DNA of 64,000 bases from Rotaria socialis (lineage: Eukaryota; Rotifera; Eurotatoria; Philodinida; Philodinidae), in the NCBI GenBank assembly GCA_905331475.1, contig CAJNYU010004543.1:44715-108714 (forward strand), written 5' to 3'. How positions within the stretch are numbered: position 1 is the first letter of the stretch; each line of letters opens with the position of its first letter. This document shows, piece after piece, positions 13,537 through 27,743 of the stretch. Position numbers and translations under genes: made by a program. A model generated the notes under the pieces. The model was given only the letters and a program-made list of their open reading frames with translations, was not told the DNA's origin and made no database searches.

Positions 13537-16500
13537 ATGGCATCTCGTCAAATACCACCTAGTACAACATCAACACCGATAATAAGTTCAAACGGAAACA
13601 ATTCTAATCGTGATACACCAATAGTCACATCTGATAAACAGCATTTGAATGAACAGGAACGAATGCGTTTGAAAGAATTCGGTCAACTATTTAATCGACA
13701 TAGTTCAATAAATCGAGCGTTATTAGAAGAACTTTTCCGTAAAGAACCATCGGAATATACGCAAGCTGTTTATCGTTATGCAAGTCGAATATATCATTGT
13801 CTAAAAGAAGATCAAGTAAATCCTCTATTAAAAGCATTAGCTGGTACAAAAGAAGAACAAGTACCAGTGAAAAAAACGACACTTGATGTACCAAAAATTG
13901 ACTATGCGAGTGATAAGCAAAAACGACGTACACTTAAATTAGCTTTTTCTGTGCTACGCTGTAAGTGAATTTGCATAATTGTTGGTTGTAAAAAAAACAA
14001 GCGACTTTTATTATAATAATGATGATTATATGAGATTGATTTGGCTGTTTCAAAACATTTCCGAATGAAAATCTTATGATTTCATAGAACTTATTTTTTA
14101 TTTAGATCAAAAAATTGTTGAAGAACTATTAGAAGAAACTCAATTCTTTGGAAATTATGCTGATGTAAATATTTTCAGATTTCAGTTTTTCTTTCTTTTT
14201 GATATAAAATATTTGTATAACTTTTAGTTAAAAGATGAATTAAGTCTTGTTTCAACGATTCTATATGATTATTTAAGTCGTAAATTTCAACCACGTGATG
14301 AACCTGTTGATCCTGATGATAAAGAAGATGCATCAAATAATGATCCGTTAGTAACAACAATTGAAAATGCTATTTTACAAGAACGTAAGCGTCTAGCTGC
14401 AGCATTAGCGCGTAACAGGTAGAAAATATGAAACAAAATCCAGCAGATTTATTAGAATTTTGACTATTTCAGAATTAAATCACAAGCATTATCACTTGAA
14501 GATTTACTACCAGAAAATCTACGTGAAGTTCAACAACATTCAGCTGAATTGCCAATCTATGCTTGGGTTAATCTTATTAAAACTGAGTATGTTTTGAAAA
14601 AAAACACAATTATTGCATACCGAATATCGATCTAGTATTCATTTGCATATCAAAAAGATAGACAATTTCCTGTTCTGAAAAACTATGCACCATCATTTGT
14701 TCAGAAAAATAAGGATTTCGTGAATTGAATTTGTCTAAATTACACTTAAGAAATTTTTCTATTCTTTATTATCGGAAATTGAAATTCATATTTAGTTCGA
14801 TGTACAACCTCTCATATGTTTATATTTATTTTTTTTTCCAGTATGGAAACTGTGATCAAAGTCTTCGAAAATAGCGAACAGATGAAACGAGTTAAATCAA
14901 TAAACGAAATGGATAAACGAGCATTTTTTGTTGATTATCATTGTTCAAATTTACTTGTATTTCATTATTCACAAAAACAACGTATTGCTAATCATTATCT
15001 TGTTCGCGATAATCATCTATATTTACAAGATAAATCAAGTTGTATTGCTGCACATTCAATAAGAAAATTATTAACTAAAAAAGATAACATTATTATAGCT
15101 TATGTTAGTGGAGGTACGTGTTTCTCTCTCTCTCTCTCGTTATTTTGCTATTACAGGAAGTATGAGCAATTTCATTTCTTTTTTTATTCAAGGTCTCCTT
15201 CTTCAACTTTTAATGGTACTTACAGAAGATCTTGAATCAAAAATTTATGCATTCGGCGGTCGTACCGATGAAAATATTCGAGATATGTTAGCTAAAATAA
15301 AAACATTGGGAGCCACGGATAAACGTAAATTATTTATAAATATTTCTTTTTAATATTAACTAAAATTAATATTCCATGTAGGTGTCAAAATTTTTAAAGA
15401 ACGCTTTACTGATATTAACTTTGATGAATTCAATATGGAACATTGTAAAGTTATTCTATGTAATCCACCTGATTCTCGTTCTGCTCTTATACAACCACTT
15501 GACTTTCTCTATAATGAAGGCGAAGGTTTGATAATCATAAGCGAAATATATCTCGATAATTATTCGATTCTTTCTTTTTCTTTTTTTTTATAGATGTATC
15601 ATTACTTAAACATTTTTCACAGCCAACAGAAAACAAAGGTTATATAAAAGAATGCATACAACGTGAAACAGCTTATATGAAGCAAGCAGTTCGATGTAAG
15701 ATTTGCAATCAAAATTACAAAAATTCTATAATCAAATATAATATTTAGATCCATTGGCCAAGGCCGTTGTCTATGTAACGTTTTCAAAAAATAAATCTGA
15801 AAACGAAGAAATTGTTCATGCAACAGTGAATGAACAAACTGAGCAACGGTCACAAACTCCTAGAAAAGATGCTGGATTTTATAAGTACGACATAATTTTT
15901 AATTGAAGCGTTTATTTTCTACTTACTCTATCTCAACAACAAGATAATAGAATCGAGGATATAACATTCGGATGATTCCATTCATCGTGTCATTGCTTTA
16001 CCTTAGATGTTCGAATTATTGTAAGTAGGAAAATGAGTATGAAATCTCCAGTGAACATGAGAAAGGACAGAATAACCTTCACCTTGTTGAACTCCTTGCC
16101 AAGATTACTTATCTATTGTCTTGTTATGATACAGTATCGTCATCTGAATACCTTCGTTGGTTGATGATGTCTACTCTTCCATTGAAAATTCTACTAATTT
16201 AAAAAAATCGCCACTACCAGATAGATAGGCACACATTTTTATATGAAACTGTAAGATTCATAACGAATAATGAATATTTATTTATTTATAGAGTATCCCC
16301 ACCGGTACTTCCTATTCAATTTGGCACTCGAAATGAACAAATGCCAATTCTACGTCAAGGTACTTTTATACAATTTGAATCGTCACAAAAAATGAATGGA
16401 GTTTTTGTTGCTTTGTTATTGCGTGAAGTAAAAATTTTCAGAAAAACAAAATAGCCCCCCGTTGATACATTTGAATTTGAATTTCTCTAGCGTGAAAAAC

Positions 16501-16931
16501 GCCGTTCAAACGCGCAAAAAAAGAAGAATGACGACGGCGATTCTGATGCAGACAATCAGCCAAAAGCGAAAAAAGAACAGTTGGGTTTTCAATTTGAAAC
16601 TGAAATGCGTGCTGCGCAACGTAAACAACACCAACAGCAACAGCAGCAGCAACCAACAACACCGAAATCTCAACGTAAAAGTACAACAGTATCATCCAGT
16701 CGACGTGCCAAATCAAGTGCAGCAATGGCACGGGATCTTGCTACTACATCAACAGCACGATTTGAACCAACAACTGCTCAAACTCCTCAACCAGCTCCGC
16801 CAGCTAGTACTGAACCAAGAGAATTAACACTTTCAGAACGACTAGCATCGATCGGACGTATAACAAGTACATTGGAAACAACTCCAGATGAGACGCCAAC
16901 AAATAATGAGTCTGTACAGACAAAAAAATAA
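13537..16931 (+). CDS. NSUN7: NSUN7-like protein, RNA m5C methyltransferase fold with lost catalytic cysteines
   Basis: Exons 13537-13960, 14106-14164, 14228-14418, 14473-14586, 14842-15113, 15157-15324, 15382-15525, 15594-15695, 15749-15884, 16292-16427, 16491-16931, summing to 729 codons (728 aa), close to my recollection of human NSUN7 length. Family hallmarks in order: TLKLAFSVLRY, LYDYLSRKFQPRDE, RLAAALARNRIKSQALS, LPIYAWVNLIKT, VDYHCSNLLVF, LQDKSSCIAAHSIRKLL, AKAVVYVTFSKNKSENEE and VSPPVLPIQFG. NOL1/NOP2/SUN enzymes use cysteines in a PPC and a TC motif. Here the equivalent sites read NPPD and VTFS, and the SAM loop is degenerate, so catalysis looks unlikely. The tail is low-complexity: charged KRR/KKK, then poly-Gln near 16633, then Pro/Thr/Ser. 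NSUN7 is linked to sperm motility in mammals; its role here is unknown. The upstream in-frame ATG at 13420 is ignored because MASRQIPP fits better. Confidence 0.87.
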
Positions 16932-17257
16932 ACTTTTGCCTTTTTCTTTTCATTCATTTATTTCTATTCTTACTAAGAGCTTTTTATCATCGAGCTTCGC
17001 ACGATATACTTCATTTTTCAATGTGAATTTTCTATGATTCCTTTTTTGAATAACTTCGAGCTTAGCTAATTTTTTTTCTACCTTAACATGATAAAGAGTG
17101 CTGGATATAATAATCTCAAATCACAGAATAAAATAAAAAAATATTCCAGGAGATTTTAAAATTGTTGTTCTAGCCTTAATAATCAATCCCATTCACAAGT
17201 TCACAGGTGTGTCTTTCTTACAGCTTACTCTTTCTTATTAAACATATTTATAATCAG
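16932..17257. other. Intergenic (NSUN7 3' flank)
   Basis: AT-rich. Contains AATAAA-like sequence (AGAATAAAATAAAA near 17126) that could end the NSUN7 transcript. Confidence 0.4.
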
Positions 17258-17783
17258 GTCAATATATAATCAAATAGTGTTTGAAAACACAAGAATCATC
17301 GAACAAATTGAACCTATTTTATTCAATAATAATAAAGAACATAATCAATCATCAAATTTTCATTTCAATAATACACATTATCAAGCCAAAAAATTGTCCT
17401 TGACATTGTCACCACATACGCCTAGCTACCATCTAATCCCAGCATATTCTTCAAATGATCAAATCAATCGACGCTATTTATATCGAAATCGTTCTCGACA
17501 TAAGAATCTTCCTATTACGCAATGCAAGTTAGCATCGATATAGAAAACAAAAATAGAAGATAATAACCTTTTACTTCTTCTATCTAGAATTACTTTAGAA
17601 AATTCAAAGGATATTATTCAACGTTGTCACGCTTGTAAACTTAATTATCAATCGAAATGTATACATTATCATGAGCAATATGATATTCATCAATTTCTTC
17701 GAAAGTTACACATACGAAATCGAATGCTATCAAAAACAAAAACTTCAAAGGCACATGTTGACGAATTTCAAAAAGTCAAATAG
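17258..17783 (+). CDS. Small hypothetical protein, 5' end not found
   Basis: Two open blocks join through a short intron: 17258-about 17527 (Asn/His/Ser-rich, ending LPITQC) and 17590-17783 (ITLENSKDIIQRCHACKLNY...), with donor GTTAGC and acceptor CTATCTAG. The second block has CHAC and a later Cys-His cluster (KCIHYHEQ), suggestive of metal binding but not a known finger. An acceptor-like TAATCAG precedes 17258, so at least one more 5' exon is needed. No convincing ATG was found. No family recognised. Could be a small real gene or a remnant. Confidence 0.35.
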
Positions 17784-18466
17784 ACATCACACTTTTTGTA
17801 ATTATGATTTGAATTCTACGAAATGTCATCGTTTAGGAAACAGATCGTCATTTGTAAATCGATACTATTAGTTATTTTTGTTTTTTGAAATAAATACTCA
17901 TAGAGTTTAATTACACAAGTAAAAAGATCTTCTACTATCAAAACATTTTTTTCCTGTGTTGTTCTATACAATAGAATTTTATTTTTAATGATTTAATTTA
18001 AAACGTGACAAATTTCGTTGTCGGTCGATTTTATTTCATAACCAAACGATTTTGTCTCATAGCACGTATACTAATTATCAAAAGAACGAGCGAAACAGCA
18101 CACCTGCTTACTTTTTGTCAATGATCCTAATTGACACATCATGTGCCTTAAGCCAACAATCATTAGTACATTTATTCTATATTGAACAGCCCCACCCACA
18201 CCTGTATATATATATATATATATTTGTTTGTTTGTTTGATGCGATGACATTAAAAAAGACAAGGCGGAAATTATTTAATTTATTCTCTCACACCTACAGA
18301 TTCCATTTTTTTCTCTGTTAAGAAGAAGAAACACACGCACACACATAAGAAAAGAAAAAACAAAACAAAAAATGGCTATACGTTTACACAATTACAAACA
18401 AACAAGCAAATAATTAAATTGTTTTTTTTTTTCAAGTTCATTTTTTTTCCCGGTTTAATCAATCAT
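17784..18466. other. Intergenic between two convergent genes
   Basis: 3' flanks of the plus-strand small gene and the minus-strand homeobox gene. Contains a (TA)n tract (about 18205-18222) followed by a TTTG repeat. The frames at 18052-18321 and 18071-18262 look spurious. Confidence 0.5.
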
Positions 18467-20703
<2,237 letters not shown>

Positions 20704-22294
20704 CTTCTTTTAATGATCAAACGAATGTGTATTATTTATTCGTCTTTTTTTCTCTTTCTCTCTCTCTCTCTCACTTGCTCGATTTCTGTTATTTGCGGGA
20801 ATAGGCTAGTTAATTTCTGTCGTATCGAGACATAAATGAGAATTACTTGGTGCAATTGGCTTCGTTTTGATTGTATGACAATTGATTGGTAGAGAACGAG
20901 AGTAGAAAAGAATAAAAAATATATAAAACGAGAGAATATAGAAATGATTTCTTTTTCTCTTCTCAATTGTCACTGTTGCCTATGATTGGATGTATTTTTA
21001 GTTAAACAGAAGTAAAAGAAAAAGAAAAGAATTCTCTAGAGATGATTGATTTGTTGTTTACGCAGCTTAGAAGAGAAAAGAAAGAGGAAACCGATTTAAT
21101 TTTTGCTACTAAAAAGTTGACAGAAAAAAAAAACAACGAATTGAGTTCTTGTCCAATTAGAATCGATTGAGAAAGAAAAAAAAACTCATGACTTTTTATA
21201 TTAATAAGTATTTTTGATTATTTTACAAACATATAAATAAACAAATTTTTATTTTTTTGCTCTAGTTCAGTGCAGTTAGTAAGCGACCGCTAGAGAAATC
21301 CTATGTTGATCATTAGGTTATTGTTGTTTTGTTTCGTTGGGTTTCCCGGGATAAATTTGAATTTTGAACTTTATGACCCTAATGATGAAAATCATTTAGT
21401 AGTTTATATTTTCGTAGCAATATAAATTTTTTTATACTATTCAACGCCCGATGATCAAACGACTTTGTGTGTGTACGCGCGCACGCGCACTTATACACAG
21501 TGTTACCCGTTCAACGAAAAGGAATTAGTATAATAGTGTCAACGGTTATGTATTTGGATACGATTCAATCTTGTCTCGTCTCGTTTGTTTGTTTGTTTGT
21601 TTGCATATGTGTTTGATCATCATAATGAGGCACTTACCGTTTGATTGACTTTATTTTACTGAAATATTTTGTATACAAATTCATGTAATCTAAATGATTG
21701 TTTTTCTTTTTTTGAAAATAAAAGCACGTTCATATAGATACAAACGTGTTTGATCAATTTTTTTATTAGTTATTGTCATCGGGAAAAACAATATATATAC
21801 GAAAAATGATTTGCGATTATAGAATACTAAGTATGTTATGACGGGCTTTACTACAATTGTAAAGAGCTCTTTTACAATCGTTCAAATTGATAGAACGTCG
21901 TTTCAAGATGAATTCGTTATAGTACCTATGACAAATATGTTCTATCGTCTACTTTCAATGATGACTATAAGGAATAGGTCAAAGTGATGACTGGCTTTTT
22001 ATCGTTCAACGAATTTGCATGGTTTCGTTCTTCACAAGAATCCAATAAAAATGCTTATAATATACTGATGAATTAAAATTGGCAATAATAATGACTTTAT
22101 TTTAAATTTTATACCGATTAGAGTGCTGCTACTATAGGATAAGACTTTCATTTGCGATTAGCTTTTTTTTTCTTCTTCTCTACGTTATCCTAAAGAAACA
22201 TTTATAAATCGATGTAAAATAATTTGAAGACGATATATACCTATTAGAAACATTCCTTCCATGTTCAAAATGATTAACAAAATTAGTGCAGACG
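20704..22294. other. Gene desert upstream of arx
   Basis: No coding region supported. Contains CT-rich microsatellite (20755-20773), a 25-nt alternating purine-pyrimidine tract (21466-21490), and a GTTT repeat (about 21583-21603). Probably holds the arx promoter and enhancers, but none can be placed. Confidence 0.5.
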
Positions 22295-22800
22295 AATTTA
22301 TGATCATTGAAGTGCAAGATAGTTGCTCTTTTCTATAGTCAAATAATATGATGAATGACAAAAGATCGTACGGAAGAGTACAAAAATTGCTGAATTTTAT
22401 GAAAAGACGAGAGACGCTTCCATTTATACCTTGTGGAATTTTTCAAATGTCCTAGAGTCAAGTTTTTTGTAGTGTGAAATTAAAATATAGCTGTAAAATT
22501 AGCTTAACATTTTTGCTGAAGAATCTACTGAAAACTCTAACTTTGAGACATAAATTTGTTGAATTAATAAAGCCGAATCGATTGAGATTAAGATCATGAT
22601 CTTCGGTTCGAAGAGTTTGCACGTAACGGACTCGAGTATGCTGTCATCTTTCCTATGGCGTTCATCTTGAGAGAGAGAAAGATATTCAGATGAACTAACG
22701 CTTCGACTTGCTTACGAGTCTAAATTTTGTTCTGGAATTTCATCAACTTCAAAAGTCAGATCATTTTTTGCATATACTACACATGTTCGATCATATATTT
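22295..22800 (+). repeat. Dispersed repeat, copy A
   Basis: Matches 27226-27565 over its ends: it begins AATTTATGATCATTGAAGTG and includes GACAAAAGATCGTAC, the CTTCGGTTCGAAG segment, ACTCGAGTATGCTG and TTCATCTTGAGAGAGA. It carries about 165 bases (about 22433-22597) that are absent from the other copy. No terminal inverted repeats or target duplication found. The family is unknown. Confidence 0.75.
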
Positions 22801-23337
22801 CATATTAGGGCCCTTAATCAGCCCTCAAATCGGGATGAATCATCGATTTGCTATCGAATGGAGATCATATTAATGCACTTGGCGTGGCTACATATTTTGC
22901 CATTTCCCCCAAGGTTCTCCTTGATACCAATTGTTCATAGGAATAAGGTAGTGCTTTCGCCAAAGTCAATTTTTTTGGCCCCTCAATTATTTAGGAGAAA
23001 GTCATCATTAATGTTGACCAATGGCGAGCTACTAAACTGACGACTAACTGAGCATCGGAGCAATACCATCGTTGTGTCGTGTTAACTCAGACGATTATTA
23101 TCCAATAGACTGAAAATAACGAAGAGTATATTTTCTTATAAAAGCTTTGAAAATATTTTAAAGGTCAGTAAGGGATATTTTATTCCTTCGTTTTCTTGTG
23201 TTATCTATTTTCACAGGGCACCGCTTTTCGTCAATGGAGCATCATCGCAGACTCTAACTGAAAGAATGAGCACACAGGAAAGAAAAGATATAATTAAATA
23301 AAGAAATATCTTCTTTTTATTAATTTTATCACTAATT
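22801..23337. other. Intergenic, no gene recognised
   Basis: Spacer between the dispersed repeat and the F-box-like gene. The frame 22708-23040 overlaps the repeat and is not credible as a gene. Confidence 0.4.
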
Positions 23338-25873
23338 ATGTTTCGTTCACTATTTTTTAGTGTACTTAAATCTTTATCAGACAATAGAAAATCTTCATCT
23401 CAGCAGTCTGAAAATATTAAAACAAATTTTTCTGGCATTTTTATTTCACTGCAAATGTTTCACTATTTTTTCCTTCGACATTCTATTTTTGACGTTATTT
23501 CTTTCAGACCTTTCAATACGTAATCATTAATTTTTACATTTTCTTTTGTTCCACAAGGTCAATCATTTTATTGAACAATCAACGACTTCATATTATAGCA
23601 CAAGATAAAATCTTCATAAATCTTCTTAATTTCGTTTCTATATCATCAACTAATGATATTTTTTCAATTTCTAATCGAAAACTTGATAGATTTTGTAACG
23701 AAATATTACCTCAAATTCATCGTAGTGTAAACAGTCTCATTTTCGAATCAGTTTCCATAGAACGAATTCTTCTTGCTGTTGAATATCCTAATCTTACTCA
23801 ACTTAAAATTTTCAATGTCAATGAAGAAATCGTGTCACGTTACTTCGAAGATAATGAATTGACATATTTTGATCTTTGTTTAAAATCTAAAATAAAAAGT
23901 GTATTAAAATTCTATGTGTTTTGTTTTGTTTAGACGATTCTAAGTTTCAGCGTATCCGTAAACAAATTACGGATCTTAGTATTATTGGTAATGAAAACAG
24001 AATTAGAATATTATGCAAGAATGATACCATGAATGTTTACGCAGTTAGTTTAATTTTCTTTGAAAATCTCAAACATTTGACGATTGAGCCATTGTCCATC
24101 AAGAATCATCTACCTTTGTCACTGAAAGATTCATCACCGAGCACATTTTTCTCTTCAACACTTACTAAACTATGTATTAATGTGGTTAATTTTTGATGAT
24201 TGTCTTGCTTTACTAGATGGTCGTCTAAAACAATTAGTTACATTTATTGTTCAAATTGATTTTATCTCTTGTTGTATGCCACTGATGTCTTATAACATGG
24301 TAAGTTTATAATTGTGCTATCATTATTTTGCATGATTAGTTAAAATTGTCCGGAAACAGGGGAAAAGTGGATCCCCAAGATCACAAGAAATCCCGAGAGT
24401 ACGAAATCCGCCTTTTCCTCCTTGATTTCTAAACTCCTTTCAGATCGTGTTTCACAAAATGAGCATTCACATACGAAATAAGACGATAAACAACAGCCTA
24501 CCTTTTTCTTTATATTAAAAGAAGTCAAAGGTACGATAATTTTTCGATTAATCGCTTCAGTCAATTACCTTGCGTATTTTAACCTTCATTAATTTATGAA
24601 TATAATTATATCAATGATCATGCTAGTAATTGATTATAGATATATGCATGCAAAAACTTTTGTTTTCCATGGATTTCATTGGAACTAGTTCGATTTCATA
24701 GAATCGAAATTGAAGTGTAACCGGAGACGACTAAAGCATACTCGAAGTTCTTCATTTCTGATAGTTACTCGCCCAAATAATTCGTTTTAGAGAAACCTTT
24801 ACAGTAACTTTCGTCTAAAGGTTTGCAACATGTTGGGAAAATTCATTTCTATATTGTATTTTATGCTTTTTGTCAAATTATTATTGTTTAGTTATTATAT
24901 TAAGAATTTAAGGATTAGGAAGTTCTTATGTTAATTATGATTATTAAACCACAGATAACTTATAGAGTACAACAGACATTTAAAGAAAGAATTAATATTC
25001 ATTTATAGATGTTTCTGTTTCATTTGTAGGATGATCTACCTAATTTGAAAGGTTTGTCATTAGTATGCTATGATAAAACTTTTTTCTATGACAATCTAAT
25101 TGTGCCTCTTCTTCGTCGTACGTCACAACTTGAAGAATTAATTTTTGTATGTTTGTACTTTAAACCGGCCTATGGTATTCATCTTCATGATGAAATTCTT
25201 ATTTACGTATATGCCACGACTTCATAAATTCACTTTTTATATTAATACAACTAATTACATCAACGGTCCATTTCATCGCCTATGTAATGATGATATTCAA
25301 CAAACTTTTCAAAATCTAGATCATCATCAAGTGGCTTCTATTGTAGATTATTTCGGCACTTTCAAGGCCGTCTGTCATATTTTCTCTCTTCTATTTCCAT
25401 TTCATTGTCTCGAATGTACCACGAACAATTTTCCATCTATTATATTCAGTACTGTAACTGATTTGGATTTGTCGGATAGAGTTCCATTCAAACATGAATT
25501 TTTCATTCGAGTCGCAAGATCATTTCCGTCACTTGAGCATTTATCTGTTAACAATATCCGATCACCATTATGAAGCTTTTACAAATATCCTTTAGTTAAT
25601 GACTATTCATGTTCAATTGTTAAATATCCTCATCTAATTTCACTTGACATCATCTTCGTGAATGTCGATTACGTGGATCAGTTTCTCAATGAATCAAAAA
25701 CACATCTACCACGTTTAACTGAATTAAAAGTTCAATTTCATGCATTGAAAGAGGTGACAAAGACCTTTACACAAGATGCAACACGACTGAATTGTGCCAC
25801 AGTAAAACGATTAATTGTCGAAGACTCGATTGTTTTCTCAGAAGATGTTTATCGTTATTTTCCTTCGTTGTGA
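23338..25873 (+). pseudogene. F-box / leucine-rich-repeat-like gene with a frameshift and a stop
   Basis: A weak F-box-like N-terminus (23338-23518, SLQMFHYFFLRHSIFDVISF) splices through a 41-nt intron to NNQRLHIIAQDK...NFVSIS. A solenoid of LRR-like segments follows: LTQLKIFNV, ITDLSIIGN, LKHLTIEPL, LPNLKGLSLVCYD, LEELIFVCL, LEHLSVNNI, HLISLDIIFVNV. I associate this layout with the large bdelloid F-box/LRR family (SCF ubiquitin-ligase adaptors that bind substrates through the repeats). A 730-nt intron (24299-25029) separates YNM from DDLPNL. Two lesions are visible: a one-base frame change near 25200 within DEILIY, and an in-frame TGA at 25571-25573, with open frame on both sides. Either a recent pseudogene or sequence errors. 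Confidence 0.65.
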
Positions 25874-26296
25874 AGTCAATTTTGTTTTGATCTCATTGAA
25901 ATAAAAATCAATAATGTACATTCGCAATTTTTCAGAAAAATGAGAGTGTTGAATATTAATTGTTAATGATTGAACTATGCGTAACAGTAAACGATTCAAA
26001 TATTTACTTCGCACATAGGTCGATGATTATCTAATGGTTTGATCACACAGCTGATACTAAATGACTTGAAAGTGGGCGTAACCAATAGCTATTAAGAGTT
26101 AGTGAATACGGTGTAGATGTAAACGAAGTAGTGCTATATCACCCACACCCTCAAGATTCTGCGTATTAGATAAATGAGCAATTACAAACGATCACAAGAA
26201 GTACAAATTTCGTATTGATAATTTAACTCGTAATATGCTGTTTTCTATCTATAAATATAAACGTACATTCGTAAATATTCGTTTTTTGGAAACCGT
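25874..26296. other. Intergenic, no gene recognised
   Basis: AT-rich spacer between the F-box-like gene and the acyl-CoA-binding remnant. Confidence 0.45.
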
Positions 26297-27204
26297 ATGG
26301 TATCTACAGCTAGCCTACAAGAAAAATTCAATGCAGCTGTAAAAGCCATTCAACGATTACCTAACGATGGTAAATAAATGAAAAACGAAGTTCACTCAAT
26401 TGGTTTTCTTTTTATTAGGTACTTTTCAACCATCAAATTAAATGAAATTAACATTCTATGGTCTCTATAAACAAGCTACAGCAGGTTCGTGTAACGAGTC
26501 ACGACCTTCAGTATTCTATTACCTATATTAATCGAGCAAAATGGTAGGCCGGAAAATGTTTTTTTCTAATTCATTTTAATCATAGATTCATTTAGGGATG
26601 CATGGGATAAATGTCGATCGATGAGGAAAGAAGTAGCGATGACCACTTATATTGATGAGGTTCGAAAAGTAAATTTTCAGAAAAACGAAGAACCAAAATT
26701 TTATTTTATTTTTGGATTCTTGAAACAATGCCACAGACAAATTAAGTATTAGAATTCACTCGCCTCATTGGGCCATTCTATGAATTCGTGGACGATCGAT
26801 CAGAAGAAAATCAGTCAGTATCAGTATTAAAAAATAAATCGCATCATGCCAATGCTAAGAAGAAAAAACAAAATGCACTTCGTTCTCTTGTTAATGGAAC
26901 CGGTGAAAGTAAAAAAACAATTATTTTCGACAAAAAAACAAAATTTTCATCTTTAGAAAGTCATGATGAATATCCAGTGAATCATACCAATGGCCCTATG
27001 CGAACATTAGTTTCATCGGGAAACGGTCCAGTGCCATCTTCATCTCCTTCTTCGTCATCATCATCAATCTCTTCGTCTGGTAAATTTAAAATTTCTATTC
27101 ATTTCATTTTCGTTTGAAAAATCTCTTTAGATCCGGGAGAATTCTATCAGAATCCATCCGATCGACTTTCACCTAATCCTGACCTATCGAAAGATGATCT
27201 TCAA
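26297..27204 (+). pseudogene. Broken acyl-CoA-binding-domain gene (ACBD5-like)
   Basis: The acyl-CoA-binding fold is readable over several short exons: MVSTASLQEKFNAAVKAIQ, then TFQPSN...MKLTFYGLYKQATAG, then an INRAKW segment, then DAWDKCRSMRKEVAMTTYID. A downstream exon has LIGPFYEFVDDRSEEN, the stretch that follows the domain in ACBD5-type peroxisomal/ER tether proteins, and a Ser-rich tail. Two lesions: an in-frame TAA right after TFQPSN (about 26440) and a one-base insertion in the CGACCT...AGCAAAATGG exon (about 26520-26535). The last exon (PGEFYQNPSDRLSPNPDLSKDDLQ, in two parts) could instead be a 5' exon of PIKfyve. No C-terminal membrane anchor found. Confidence 0.62.
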
Positions 27205-27225
27205 GTAAGAATAGTTGTATCTATT

Positions 27226-27565
27226 AATTTATGATCATTGAAGTGCAAGGTAATTGCTCTTTTCTATAGTCAAATAATATGATGGATGACAAAAGATCGT
27301 ACATAAGAGTACAAAGATTGCTAAGTTTTACGAAAAGACGAAGGACACGTGCACTTATACCTTGTGGCTTCGGTTCGAAGTGTTTGCACCTATAACTGAC
27401 TCGAGTATGCTGCCATCTATCCTATGACGTTCATCTTGAGAGAGAATAATATTCAGATGAAGTAACGTGCTGATTTACTATCTGAGTCTAAATTTTATTC
27501 GAAAATTTTATAAACTTCAAAATTTGCATAATACACATGTTATATCTATCATATAATATTTCATT
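27226..27565 (+). repeat. Dispersed repeat, copy B
   Basis: Second copy of the element at 22295-22800, same orientation, lacking the 165-base middle segment. It sits between the ACBD5-like remnant and the first PIKfyve exon, so it is probably within an intron or the 5' flank of one of them. Confidence 0.75.
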
Positions 27566-27743
27566 TCATTTCGTATATCATATCACATTCTAATTATTTT
27601 GTTGGCATTTGAGTCGACCAATAAAATTATTATTTTTTCAACATTTAATCAAGTTTATGATGTTGTGGTTCTATTCGCATAGTTTTACATTGATATTGTA
27701 TCATTTTTAGTTTTTTTTTGTCAAATATATCGGAGGATATCCA

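Noticed and set aside
16438-16827. Overlapping frames on both strands over the NSUN7 tail
   Set aside because: Shadows of the Gln/Pro-rich last exon; only the NSUN7 frame continues from the upstream exons.
22600-22625. Possible tRNA gene from the GGTTCGAAG string
   Set aside because: No acceptor stem, D-arm or anticodon arm could be folded around it; it is part of the dispersed repeat.
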